Shown piece after piece: positions 22,690-34,397 of a stretch of DNA of 64,000 nucleotides (positions are counted from its first letter, which is position 1; each line of letters begins with the position of its first letter). Both the position numbers and the translations under genes were made by a program. The notes under the pieces were generated by a model. That model worked only from the letters and a program-made list of their open reading frames with translations. It did not search any database and was not told where the DNA came from. This stretch comes from Colletotrichum lupini (Eukaryota > Ascomycota > Sordariomycetes > Glomerellales > Glomerellaceae): assembly GCF_023278565.1 (NCBI RefSeq), contig NC_064679.1:5270001-5334000 (forward strand), in the 5' to 3' direction.

Positions 22690-25600
22690 ATGATGAAGAC
22701 CTCCAGGAACGGAAGCAATTCAAGTGCTGGCGGCGATACATACAAGCCTACCACTACTGGTACCAGCATGAAGAATCCTAAATCTGGCCCAAGTCGAGCA
22801 GACCCACGGTATGGTTCCCATGATGTCAAGAAAAAAGGGTTCTCGGATGTGCGCCAGGCGTCTAAGCGACCATTGCCCACGCAAAATGGCGACGGAACCT
22901 ACCCCTCAGAACTTACTCGGCCTACCATGGTTCAGAATCTGAAGGCCCTACAGGCCGCAGGTGTGTGAAAAACTTTGCCATAGACGAAGAATTTGAGCAG
23001 ATACTGACGGCGAGAGAAGATCTCAAGACACTCGTTCAGATCATCAAATCCAAGATCAAGAGGGAGAAGATCCAAGATGACAAAACCATGATCATGGAAC
23101 GGACAATTCAGATTGTTGCCAAGCTCCCACACAACTCTCGCCTACGAGAGCAACTGACGAACACTTTCATTGAGGAGCTCTGGGGGTCACTTGATCATCC
23201 TCCGATGCTTTATATGGGCGATGAATACAAATACCGTCAGGCCGATGGGTCTTATAATGTTAGTCGACTGGCACTGAACACTTATATACACGTTCTAACG
23301 AGAAGATTCACAGAATCCAATGCTTCCAAGGCTAGGAGCTGCTGGAGGGCCATATGCCAGATCTGTCAAGCCTCGTATTGTCACCCTGGGCGCTATGCCG
23401 GATCCTGGCTTGATCTTTGATGCCGTGATGGGGCGCACGAGCTACAAGAAACACCCCAACAACGTTTCGAGTATTCTTTGGTATTGGGCAACCATTATTA
23501 TTCATGGTTAGTAGACTTTCCCCGTGGGGACTCTGGGGACGTAAGTGTTCTGACGAATGGTAGACCTCTTCTGGACGGACTTCAAAGACGTGACGAAGTC
23601 CAAAACGTCCGCGTATCTTGATCTCTCGCCATTGTATGGAAGCAATCAGGAGATGCAAGATTCAATCAGAACATTTAAGGATGGCAAGCTCAAAGCCGAT
23701 AGTTTCGCTGATAAGCGTCTTATCGGAATGCCACCCGGAGTCTGTGTCCTCTTGATCATGTTCAACCGATTCCATAACCATGTGGCGGAGAATTTGGCTG
23801 CTATCAACGAGGGAGACAGATTCACACCGCCAAGCAAAAATCTCAACGAGGAGAAGACAGCTGCGGCTCTGAAGAAATATGACGAAGACTTGTTCCAAAC
23901 TGCGAGACTTGTGACATCTGGCCTCTACATCAACATCACATTGGTCGATTACGTACGAAACATCGTCAATCTGAACCGCACCAACACGACTTGGACACTC
24001 GACCCCCGACAGGAGGCTGGTATCGATGCCGGTACACCGGATGGAGCGGAGGCAGGCACTGGGAACGTCAACTCCGCTGAGTTCAATCTTTGTTACCGAT
24101 GGCATTCGTGCATCTCAGACAAGGACGATAAGTGGATCCAAAAGTTCTACGGCAAGCTCCTAGGTAACAAGGGCCAGATGTCCCCCCAGGAAATGGCCTG
24201 CGTTTTCGGGCAATTCGAGAAGTCTATCCCAGATGACCCTGGCATGCGTACTTTTGCAGAGTACGAAAGGGGCGAGGACGGAAAGTTCGACGATGACGAC
24301 CTTGTGGATTGCATCAGCTCTGCGATCGAAGACTGTGCTGGAGCGTTTGGAGCTCGAAACGTCCCTCAGGTTATGCGACCTGTTGAGATTATGGGCATCT
24401 TGCAAGGACGCAAGTGGAATGTCGCTGGTCTGAACGAGTTCCGAAAGCACTTTGGCCTCAAACCCCATGAAAGTTTCGAAGAAATCAACTCAGACCCCGC
24501 TGTCGCGGATCAACTAAGGAACCTCTACCAACACCCAGACTACGTTGAACTATACCCTGGCCTCGTCGCTGAGGAGGCAAAGACTCCCCTGACACCTGGC
24601 GTTGGCATTGCCCCCACATACACCATCTCTCGTGTCGTTCTCTCGGACGCTGTCTGTCTAGTTCGCGGCGACAGATACTACACTACGGATTACAACCCCC
24701 GGCACCTGACTCAATGGGGCTACAAGGAGGTTGACTATGACTTGAACGTCAATCATGGTTGTGTTTTCTATAAGCTGTTTCTCAGAGCTTTCCCCAACCA
24801 CTTCAAGGGCAATTCTGTTTATGCCCATTATCCCATGGTCATTCCGCCGGAAAACCAACAGATCCTCACGGATCTGGGAAGAGTCAATCAGTTTGATTTT
24901 GAACGCCCGAAACCCATTCCAACAAGGACCAACATCACGTCTTTTGGCGGTGCCAAGTACGTCTTGGACAGCCAAAGTCGGTTCAAGGTGACGTGGGACG
25001 AGGGATTGTCCTTCCTGATGGGCAAGGGTGGAAGCCGCTTCATGCTTTCCGGAGACACTGACTTTCACACGGGCCAGAAGAAGTGCATGAGTGCTCAACT
25101 CTACAAAGACGACTGGAATTCTCATGTTAAGAAATTCTATGCCGATATTACGGAACAGCTACTTCGCGAGAAGTCATACAAGCTTGCCGGTCAAACACAC
25201 GTTGACATCATTCGGGACGTAGGCAACATCGCTCACGTTCATTTCGCCGCCAGAGTGTTCAATCTCCCTCTGAAGACACACAAGAATCCCAAAGGCGTCT
25301 TCACTGAACAGGAGATGTATCAGATCTTGGCGGTAATCTTTGTCTGCATTTTCTTCGACATCGACCCAGCCAAGTCTTTTCCCCTTCGCCAAGCCGCGAA
25401 GGAGGCAGCGCAGTCGCTGGGCAAGCTTATTGAGACGAATGTCAAGATCACTACGAAGACAGGGCTTCGTGGGATCTTCACTGGCTCAGCAGACAAGCAA
25501 GACCCTCTCGCATTGTACGGAACCAACATGATTAAGGGTCTCGATAAGGCCGGTCTGAGCACCTACGATATCGCTTGGAGCCAGATTCTGCCTACATCGG

Positions 25601-26297
25601 GAGCGATGGTGCCGAATCAAGCTCAAGTCGTAAGTGGTCCGTTGGTGAACTCTTCATGCTATTGTTCTAATCCATACCCAGTTCGCTCAAGCGGTTGATT
25701 ACTATCTTTCGCCTCCGGGGTCGAAACACCTCGATCAAATTCATGCCGTTGCCAAGGCACCCACTACCAAAGAGTCTGATGCTGTGTTGCTTGGCTACGC
25801 CATGGAGGGCATTCGACTTGCTGGCACGTTCGGTTCTTACCGTGAAGCGGCCCAAGACGATGTTATCGTGGAGGACGGTGGTCGAGAAGTGCCTGTGAGA
25901 AGGGGAGATAAGGTATTTGTCAGTTTTGTGAGTATTCATACCGCCGACCGCAACTTGTGACCTCTCCTCTGATTGACATGACTTGCAGGTGTCCGCCGCC
26001 AAGGATGCGAACCACTTCCCTCACCCGGAGGAGGTCAACCCGCGGAGGCCGATTGATTCATACATCCATTACGGCCTTGGCCCGCACTCTTGCCTGGGGC
26101 GCGACGTAAGCCAGGTTGCTCTCACAGAGATGTTCAGAACGCTCTTCCGGAAGACGAATGTCAGGCGAGTGCCGGGACCCCAGGGACTATTAAAGAAGGT
26201 ACCAAGGCCTGGAGGTTTCTTTGTGTACTTGAAGGAGGATTGGGGCCAGATTTGGCCGTTCCCAGTTACCATGAAGGTGATGTGGGACGATGAATGA
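22690..26297 (+). CDS. Psi-factor-producing oxygenase / linoleate diol synthase (peroxidase-P450 fusion)
   Basis: Exons: 22690-22960, about 23017-23258, 23314-23506, 23564-25629, 25682-25927 and 25989-26297, giving about 1,108 residues. The N-terminal half is a haem-peroxidase/dioxygenase domain: NNPMLPRLGAAGGPYARS, distal IIIHD (about His235), NRFHNHVA, and YRWH (about Tyr413, His416), the catalytic tyrosine and proximal ligand of Ppo enzymes. The C-terminal half is a cytochrome P450: VPNQAQ in the I-helix (Asn about 920), EGIRL, and GLGPHSCLGRD with the haem-thiolate Cys about 1041. Such enzymes make 8-hydroperoxy and diol oxylipins from linoleic acid that control sporulation. The kept Cys and Asn/Gln argue for an active isomerase rather than a PpoC-like lone dioxygenase. 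The first junction is uncertain: the frame changes near 22961, and only a 56- or 59-base intron with non-typical acceptor (GAG or AAG) or a 23-base gap restores it. Confidence 0.9.
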
Positions 26298-28608
26298 GTT
26301 GCGTCGTCTACGGATACTCTACGGATACTATAGATCTGTGTTCCATGATATGACTCGGCGACGGATAGCTTGCCGACCGTGGAGAATGGAATGGAATTTT
26401 CCAATCAGGTTTCTTTTTACACGAATCAGTCAGCAACATTGACTTTTGGGTGAATGGAATGAATTCCACGCTGCTGTGAAAAATCGGGCTGCTTCAGCTG
26501 AGGCCGACCCTTCTCGGAAAGTATCCGTGGACCACCGTCACAAGTATCGGCATCTCCACCTGGCACCCCTGCATCGCCCTGGGAATTGAAGGGGGATTGG
26601 CGAAGGCCAGTTATTAGTGGCATTCTCTGTTTCGCCAGCACGGAAGAATAGTATGGAATCGCCAGTGAGCACATCATCCCTTGACAGTACAGCCGCGGTG
26701 GGCAGACGGTAAGACACAAATTTGGGCAAGTCTATCAGGGCCATCGTTGGAATTAGGCATATCTTAGATAGCAGAGAGTGTCGTTGTCTCATATGTTAAC
26801 AAGTATCCCTTCGCATGCGATACTGAGGGAGGAGAGCGGATGCCCAGCGCCGAGACAACTGCCGCGCGGCTTTGAACTAGTCGTGGATTTTTGATCTAGG
26901 CTTCAGAATGTTCTGACTTCTAACCTGGTACTGAATCTGTCAGTGATATTGGTGGTGTTCTTGCTATGCCTAGTGAGGAGGTGCAGTTCTATTGAAATGC
27001 ACGTGTTCCTCTTTCGTTGTTCGTGCGCTTACGAACTTCAAGACTTTGCATGCAAGCTAAGACTTCAGATCTGCTGGGACCGGATTGGATCATTGGGCCA
27101 GGTAGCTGGAAATCCCAGTTTCTGGATATATCCGTTCGTGGCACCCAGCATATCCGCCTGGAGGGGTCAGCAGTGAGGGGCCGACGCACGCAGCACGTAG
27201 CATCGGAAATTAAGGAGACACAAAGGCGGTGGCCCCAGCGTGCCTGGCGGTTGACAGTTTTAACAATCTAGGAACAACTTGACAGCCGGCGGCTTTGTGA
27301 ACGAGCAGCCCGTGCTGTTGGGCTGAGCTGACCAAATGATGCGCGCGGCCCATGGCACCCACTCCCACGAACACACGTCTATTTCCAACCACTTTCCTGG
27401 CCTCTCCCTTGGAAAGCGTGGGTGCCTTTCGGTGAGGAAGAATCAAGACCAAAAGAGCAAAAGTGAGACTGCGAGAGAATCCCTGATTTGGGCAGTGGGA
27501 TGCCGGAGGTGGGTAAGTGTTTTCCCCCCATATCCCCCTTTCTGCTATCATCTCTTTGTAACAACCGCAGTCCAATTGGATAAGAGGAGTCGAGGACTGC
27601 TTTTGGATCATTCTTGGACCTCGGACGACGGAACCCCCACTTGCGGCCCTGATGTTGGCCAGTGATGTTTGGTTGCGTTTATTAACTTCGGACGGCGTTC
27701 GCGTTTTTTCTGTTTCGCATAGCCAAACAACCCTGCCGTTTTAATATATCTGGGGTACAGCAACCAACCGCGCTATCCACTCAAGCGCGTGGACCATCAA
27801 AGACCTTGCAGATGGAAGAGGACGAGAAAAAAATTAGACTGGAAAAAGTCTAGACGCCCCTAGCTGGCTGAGGGTCAGCCTCGCAGACCCATGTTCATCC
27901 CAGGGGGCCATGTGTTGCAAGCGCATCGCCCAGCCTGTCATGTCGTAGAAGGCACTTAATTCCGGGCCGTAGCTCCGGCACTGCTTGCCTAGCTCGGCCG
28001 GGTCTGGATCGTGCTCCGGGATGGCCCTCCGAGCGGACGTCACCCGACGGGCCTCGCTCTTCTATCCGAATGACTCGTTTTACTATTGAACATTCCCCTA
28101 TTCGCTCAAGAGCGTCAATGGCAGTGGCTCATCTTTCCATCGTCAGGCGATGATAACAACCTACATCACTATACCCACGCTGCCGGGTCCCGACAATTCC
28201 CACAATCTTGGCCGGAGCAGTGCGGATCTACTCCGTACAACACCAGATACATTTTACTGACCCCCTCCAAATGGGGCTGGAAACTGGGGGTAGCCATGGC
28301 ACCTGGAAGCCGTCTGTCCCGATTTGGGTCTTGCATAGTCATGGGTTGTTGCTGAAGGCAAGACATATAATGGTTGGCACACCTCCTCCCACGATGTCTA
28401 TCTCTTTTTGGCCCTTCTCTCCAACAACTTCATTTCTGTTCCCATTTGCGCTGGTTGCTCTTCCACTTTCTTTTGCCCATCTGCGACGGGTGTACACTCT
28501 CTTTGACACTCTCGTGTTCCATTCATTTCCCACCAGACGCATTTTCCGCATCCCGACGACATTTTCACACATTCACTTCTAGGTCATCAAACCTCACAAT
28601 CATTCACC
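26298..28608. other. Long intergenic spacer before the CDH gene
   Basis: This 2.3-kb region has normal composition and no recognisable gene; overlapping frames at 27210-27665 and 28208-28961 look random. The promoter of the cellobiose dehydrogenase gene lies at its right end, with a weak CATATAATGG near 28366 and a long C/T-rich leader (28380-28560), typical of secreted-enzyme genes. Confidence 0.55.
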
Positions 28609-30987
28609 ATGTTCAAGTCCCTTCTTACCACGGGGCTCTTGGCTGCGGCTGCCGTAGCCCAGCAGACAACCTCATATGTCGACTCCGCAACTGGCATCAC
28701 CTTCCAGAGATACACCGAAACCTCTGGATTCTCGTTTGGTGTTGCCCTGCCTTCAACTGTTGGCAAGGACTTTATCGGCCAGATCTCTGCTCCCATCACC
28801 GCGGGATGGGCCTCCGTCTCTCTGGGCGGTCCCATGACCAACAAGCTCCTTGTTGTTGCGTGGCCCAACGGAGACTCTATCCAGACTTCCATCCGAAAGG
28901 CGTCAGGATACTCGAACCCCGACGTCGTGACCGACTCCGGCATCACTCTCAAGCCTATTGAGTCTGGCACCTCCGTCAACGCCACTGCCTTCACTTACAC
29001 CTTTGTGTGCGAGGGATGCATTACCGGTGACACAACCACCTTCACTGGCACTTCTGATACCACCACCTTTGGCTGGGCTTACTCGACAACTGCCCTGTCC
29101 GACACCACGAGCGCTTCTGTCGCTCTCAACTACCACGGTGCTGGATTTGGTCTTTTCGGTGCAAACCTCGCCTCTGCCAAGTCCGCCGATTACGCGACTT
29201 GGGCCGCGAAGGCCTCCGATGCCGTCTCCACTCCCGGCACTGGCAACGGAACTTCCCCGTCCGTCCCTGCTAACATCACCACCACGATTTCCAACACTAC
29301 CTACGATTACATCGTCGCCGGTGGCGGTGCCGCTGGTCTTATTGTTGCCGAGCGTCTGGCCGAGTCCGGAAAGAGCGTCCTTCTCCTTGAGCGTGGAGGA
29401 CCTTCTTTGGCGTCCAGCGGTGGCAAGGCTACCGTCGACTGGAACAGCACCGTCACCCAGTACGACGTCCCTGCCATGGGCTACTACCTCTCGACCGCCA
29501 AGGAGACCAGCGAGTACTGCACGGACACCGCTTCCCAGGCTGGCTGCATTCTCGGTGGCTCTACCATGGTCAATGCCATGATGTGGGTTAAGCCTCCCGC
29601 GCACGACTTCGACGACAAGTGGCCCGCGGGCTGGAAGTGGAGCAGCGTTGAGGAGTCTGCCAACAAGCTCTACGAGCGAACCCCGGGAACCATCCTCGCC
29701 AGCAAGGACGGAAAGCGTTACGACCAGGGCGCCTACGATGTCATGTCCCAGTGGCTGGCCGGCAACGGCTTCAGCGAGGTCGACGCTCTTGCCGAGCCCG
29801 ATAAGAAGGAGGCAGTCTTCACACACCCTCCTTGGTTGATCGAGAACGGTATGCGCGGCGGTCCCGTCCGTGACTACCTGCCTCTTGCCCAGGCTTTGCC
29901 CAACTTCAAGCTGCAGCTTAACGCCAAGGTCATCCGTGCCATCCGCAACGGCACCACCATCTCTGGTGTCGAGATTGAGACTGCTACCAACGTTCGCCAG
30001 ATCATCAATCTGAAGTCCGGCGGCGCCGCCATCCTGGCAGCTGGTGCTCTCTCTTCCCCTCGTATCCTGTTCAACAGCGGTATCGGCCCCAAGGAGCAGA
30101 TCCAGACTGTTCAGAACGGAACCGCTCAGGTTACCCTCCCCGCTGAGGCCCAATGGATCGACCTCCCCGTCGGCCAGAACCTCAAGGACCACCCCATCTT
30201 CACCGTCAACTTCAAGACCAAGTCCACCCTTAACTCTTTGGCCAGCACTGCATTCACCGCCCCTAGCCAGACCGACGTCGACCAGTTCGCCCAGGGATCC
30301 GGACTTCTGAGCCAGGCTGGACAGCGCCTGAACTTTTGGACCAGTGTCGAGGGCTCTGATGGTGGCAAGAGATACGTCCAGGGCACTGTCAACTCTCCTG
30401 CCAACGACACTATCCGCGTCAAGGTCTACCTCACCCACGGTCTCACCTCTGTCGGCGCTCTCGGCATTTCTGCCGACGGCTCCACCAAGCTCACCACCGA
30501 ACCCTACCTCACCACTACTGAGGATAAGGAGGCTATCACCAGCTTCATGAACCAGCTTATCCAGTACGCCTCCAAGTCCAACAGCACCCTGACTCTGTCC
30601 GGCAACGTCACCGCCGAGAGCCTCATTTCCGAGCACACCACCGGCAGCCACTTTGTCGGCAGCGCTGTCATGGGCTCCACCAACGACGGAAACAGCGTTG
30701 TTGATACCAAGACCAAGGTCTGGGGCACTGACAACCTCTATGTCGTCGATGCTTCCATTCACCCTGACTTGCCCACCGGTAACACCCAGGCTATTGTCAT
30801 GGTTGCTGCCGAGCACGCTGCTGCCCAGATCCTTGGAGGAGCTGGAAGCGCTACCAACTCTGGCTCTGAGTCTAGCTCCGGCTCCGGCTCCGGCTCTGGC
30901 TCCGGCTCTGGCTCGACTGGTTGCAAGCGTTCTGTCAAGCGCCTCGAACGCCTTCAGCGTTTCCGTCGTGCTCACCACAGCTTCTAA
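28609..30987 (+). CDS. Cellobiose dehydrogenase (cytochrome + GMC flavin domains)
   Basis: One intron-free frame of 792 residues. A signal peptide (MFKSLLTTGLLAAAAVA) is followed by a haem-b cytochrome domain (AA8) to about residue 205, with likely axial ligands Met76 in GGPMTNKLLVVAWPNG and His176 in NYHGAGFGLFG. A Thr/Ser/Pro linker leads to the GMC flavoprotein domain (AA3_1): FAD motif GGGAAG (238-243), GCILGGSTMVNAMMW, His681 in TGSHFVGSAVMG and Asn725 in PTGNTQA, the catalytic pair. The enzyme oxidises cellobiose and feeds electrons to lytic polysaccharide monooxygenases outside the cell. There is no cellulose-binding module. Instead a Ser-Gly repeat (about 755-769) leads to a strongly basic tail (CKRSVKRLERLQRFRRAHH), which is unusual. 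The preferred codons and lack of introns suggest high expression. Confidence 0.95.
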   Translation: MFKSLLTTGLLAAAAVAQQTTSYVDSATGITFQRYTETSGFSFGVALPSTVGKDFIGQISAPITAGWASVSLGGPMTNKLLVVAWPNGDSIQTSIRKASGYSNPDVVTDSGITLKPIESGTSVNATAFTYTFVCEGCITGDTTTFTGTSDTTTFGWAYSTTALSDTTSASVALNYHGAGFGLFGANLASAKSADYATWAAKASDAVSTPGTGNGTSPSVPANITTTISNTTYDYIVAGGGAAGLIVAERLAESGKSVLLLERGGPSLASSGGKATVDWNSTVTQYDVPAMGYYLSTAKETSEYCTDTASQAGCILGGSTMVNAMMWVKPPAHDFDDKWPAGWKWSSVEESANKLYERTPGTILASKDGKRYDQGAYDVMSQWLAGNGFSEVDALAEPDKKEAVFTHPPWLIENGMRGGPVRDYLPLAQALPNFKLQLNAKVIRAIRNGTTISGVEIETATNVRQIINLKSGGAAILAAGALSSPRILFNSGIGPKEQIQTVQNGTAQVTLPAEAQWIDLPVGQNLKDHPIFTVNFKTKSTLNSLASTAFTAPSQTDVDQFAQGSGLLSQAGQRLNFWTSVEGSDGGKRYVQGTVNSPANDTIRVKVYLTHGLTSVGALGISADGSTKLTTEPYLTTTEDKEAITSFMNQLIQYASKSNSTLTLSGNVTAESLISEHTTGSHFVGSAVMGSTNDGNSVVDTKTKVWGTDNLYVVDASIHPDLPTGNTQAIVMVAAEHAAAQILGGAGSATNSGSESSSGSGSGSGSGSGSTGCKRSVKRLERLQRFRRAHHSF
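30874..30915 (+). repeat. Ser-Gly coding hexamer repeat in the CDH gene
   Basis: About seven copies of a hexamer TCCGGC/TCTGGC encode an uninterrupted Ser-Gly run near the C-terminus of the cellobiose dehydrogenase. As a short in-frame minisatellite it may vary in length between strains. Confidence 0.85.
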
Positions 30988-33179
30988 ATATGTGGATATG
31001 CTCTTTTATGTGTATACTTCCAAGTGTGGAAACTTGCCATTTGTATATAAAAGTAAATAGTACCAAGACTTGATTTCAGCAAAGTGCTCCTGCCATTGTC
31101 GATTCCTTTCCGCTTTGCATGGATATACTGTGTAGCTTGATGGAAAGATGTGTAGCTGCCAGATTTCAAGCTTCGGTGAATATGAGTGATGTTGATGAAT
31201 AAATCTAAGTCCGTCAAAGGAACAAAAGAAGAAAAAAGTAGAAAAGAAAACACGTACTTCTGAGATCAGCCGCCCCTATCCGAGCAATAATCTTACGCCG
31301 TCAAATGGGCGCCTGAACACAAGGCTGAAATATAATCCTACACCAGTGTGGTCAAGTCATATGTAAGCCATGTTCAGGATAGTTGCCGCTTCGATCTCTG
31401 CGGTTACTGATGAAGCTAAGATATCTGGGGCACACGGTGACTCTTTGGGGACTGGAAACGTTGATTGGCAAAAGTGCTTTTTCTGAAGGTGGCTACTTAG
31501 ATTTACCAAGCTTACTTTTACTAGGCGGGCTCGGACTATGTATAAGTGTAGATTAGTTTCTGGGAGAGAAGAGACGAGAAGACGGTTTGCCTTAAGTGAG
31601 AGGCTAGGAAAGTTAGAGGTCCCTGAGTCCACGATAACGAGGCATCGCATGTATCTTGGCAGTGTTCGGGACAGGTGCTCCCTTTCCTTATCTTCGCGAT
31701 TTGCACGATGATTGATGATGGTAGTGGTTGAGGCCTGCATATGTAGGTAGGTTCTATAAAATTGACGAGTGATATGGCCGTCTATCTACTGCGCTTGTCT
31801 AAGCTGGATAATCGCAAAGGACCTCTGTATTCCCGGGATTCGTCTAACTTATCTCGTTACTGCTTGCGGTCTTTTGGGTATGAACGCTGCTTCTAGCGTC
31901 CTTCCGGAATTTGGTGACTTGCTAAGGCTTCAGCTGCCGCTAAGGGCATGTTCGAGATGTCTGGCCGTGAGTTTGAGATCCATGGCTGACATGGGCGAGC
32001 GGTCTGACAAGTGTGATGGCCTGCTTCAAGGTTGATGCAACCTACCTAGCGGATCCATATACTTGAACGGTTACAGTATTGCTAAACTAGCTTTCCGGTG
32101 GTTGCGTGGGAGAAATGGTCTCGTTCAGGAATAACTGCCAGTGCTTTTCAGTTCAATGACAACGTAGTCCATGGGCTATACGGAACTCCTATGAACAACC
32201 TCCCCGAGCCTGGGAAGAGAGAACTCATCCGGCAAGCCTACATGCAGACGCTTCGAGATGCGTGCTCGTATCCGGGAGAAAGACGGTCATCTGGAAAAGG
32301 AGCAGCCGTTCCGCTGGACATCAATTTCTACCAAACTGCGGACGAACGTCTCAGAGTGGCGTAGACACTATGGAGCCAACAGGTAACGTATTCGCGTTGG
32401 CCGTTGAATCTCACATGATACCTGCGGGTTGCTGCGTCCCTGTGGAGCATTGTTTCGTACTTGGGGGCGTGCAACGTAGGTAGACGAATATAGGTTATTA
32501 CGCCCGAAAAGAATCTTCACAGCGGATTGCTACGTTGACTTGTCCACGTCTCTCTTACTGTTGTTCCGACCGGCTTAGTCCTGAAGAAGATCAAGCTTGG
32601 CGGGTGGGACATGCAAGGGTACAACCGAGCATACCAATCACGACAAAGGATCGATGATAAAATCAGTTAGACACGGCCTCAGATTAGAGGTCCCACACGC
32701 TTTGCTTCCCGAAGGCAAACATGTAAGACTGAACTCACACGTGTGTTACGAGCGACCGTGCCCAACGGAGGTGAAAAGCATCCACGTACGGCCTACGGAC
32801 TCGGAGGTCGGAAGTTTCCCAAGACCAATGCTGAGTACTTCGCTAGAAAGACTCCAGTACATGCTTCAAGAAACTAAACACATCAAGATCCCTGCTTAAG
32901 CGGTGCGTCCCAAACCCCGTCGGGAAGCTTAGGAAGCTCTCAGTCCAACCATTCCCAAACAAGTCGTTCTTATTTACGGATCCAAGTAGCATTGGGTATC
33001 AAGGTCCAGTTTTGTTTAGCATATTCTACCTATACCTTCTTTCTCTGAGCTTAATTATAAAGCCTTCTTCAACAATTCTAGTGTTCTGGGCATTGATTGT
33101 AGTCTACCACAGTATTTCCCTGGGGTGTTCATCGGGTGCTAAATGACGATAAAACAACCACGCCTTCGTCTCTATCTTT
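30988..33179. other. Gene-poor transition before the AT-rich block
   Basis: About 2.2 kb of near-normal composition after the CDH gene with no supported gene. Frames at 31357-31740 (minus), 32098-32364 and 32597-32899 (plus) lack recognisable domains and proper splice context. From about 33180 the composition switches abruptly to TA-rich DNA. Confidence 0.55.
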
Positions 33180-34397
33180 AGTCTCTATTATGTAAGTTAT
33201 AACCATAGAACTAATACTTTATTCTATTTAGCGCTTAGTCAGTTTAATAGGGTCCCGCTCGCTTACTAGCAGAGGCGCAGCTTGCGGCCTACTAGCTTGC
33301 TTATATCTAGCGCTTACACGTACTACTATTAAACCAAGCTTTAAAAAAAAACTAAAGCTTAGTATAAAGGAACCTCTCCGTAAGATATTACTCAACCTTT
33401 TCCGTAAGACACGGAAAAACTTCAAAAAGTTTATAATAATACAAGTCTAAGAGTACTTTATATAAAGACTATTCTAATCACTATTTATAACTCCTAACAA
33501 CTCTATCTCATCCCTCTTTATAAGTCTCTTACCCCAGAATAATAACTTTGCCACTTTTATAAGAATTCTACTTCTTTACCCACAATAAAGATTACTCTAT
33601 TCGCTATTACTCTTCTTACTTCGCTAGCATCCGCTAGAAAATTCGTTTTATTTAATAATACTAACTATAATAGCGCTTCTCATAGGTCGATTTTTTTATT
33701 TTCCTATATAAATCTTTTTTTTTAAAAAATGTTTTTTTAAGGGAAAACCTAGTATAGCGGAGTTAATTTTTAAAAAGCGCCGTAGGGCTTATAAAAAGAG
33801 AGCGAGTATAGTTTATAAGTAGTATAGCATAATTACTCTATTTTAATACGTAATAATAATAGTGAGTACACTATAAAAAAGTAATATAGTAATCGAACGT
33901 CCCGTATTTTATAAATTATAGTATTATAACTACTTAACTAGCCCTATAAGTAATTATATTTTAGCTAATAATAGCTTATAATTATAATTATTTATAAGTA
34001 TAACGGCCGCTTTAATAAACTACTAAACCTATATTCTCTTATAAAATTAGTACGTTTTAATACCCTAGTCCCTAAAAATAAGCTTTATAAATAAATAGTT
34101 ACTAACTAGCCTTTTACTAAGTATTAAAAAAAAACGCTTATTACGAACGCTAAATAACTAAAATAATAAGGTTAGTTTCTCTTTTCGGGGCCCCCTAGCT
34201 ACGCTTAATATAGTAAACGGGGCTCTAAGGAACGAGAAATAAAAAACTAAAAACTATAGGGGTACTAATTAGCCTAGTTAATAAGCTACTTTTATAATAT
34301 GAGTACCGTCCCTAGGGATAATAGCCCGCTTAACCCGTAATATAATTTTTTTAACTACCGCTCGTAATACTAATAGCTCTTATAAACTTATAATAAT
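33180..34397 (+). repeat. RIP-mutated sequence in the position of rDNA spacer / 5' ETS
   Basis: About 1.2 kb directly before the degenerate 18S gene and after the compartment boundary. By position it should be the intergenic spacer and external transcribed spacer of the rDNA unit, but these regions are not conserved and I cannot confirm it by sequence. The first 150 bases (33230-33310) are less damaged than the rest. Confidence 0.45.

Noticed and set aside
28903..30978. 691-codon open frame antisense to the CDH gene
   Set aside because: It arises from the strong GC-ending codon bias of the CDH gene on the other strand; its translation is a low-complexity Gly/Ser/Val/Leu mix with no domain, while the sense frame is a complete CDH.
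31357..31740. 127-codon minus frame right of the CDH gene
   Set aside because: Random-looking protein in a spacer; no domain or codon preference typical of the neighbouring genes.
32098..32899. Possible degenerate gene (two short plus frames)
   Set aside because: I considered a decayed P450 or other relic, but no motif could be matched and the frames do not join through plausible introns.
1..33179. tRNA genes in the gene-rich part
   Set aside because: I looked for B-box-like GGTTCGANTCC on both strands by eye and saw no convincing cloverleaf; a covariance search would settle this.
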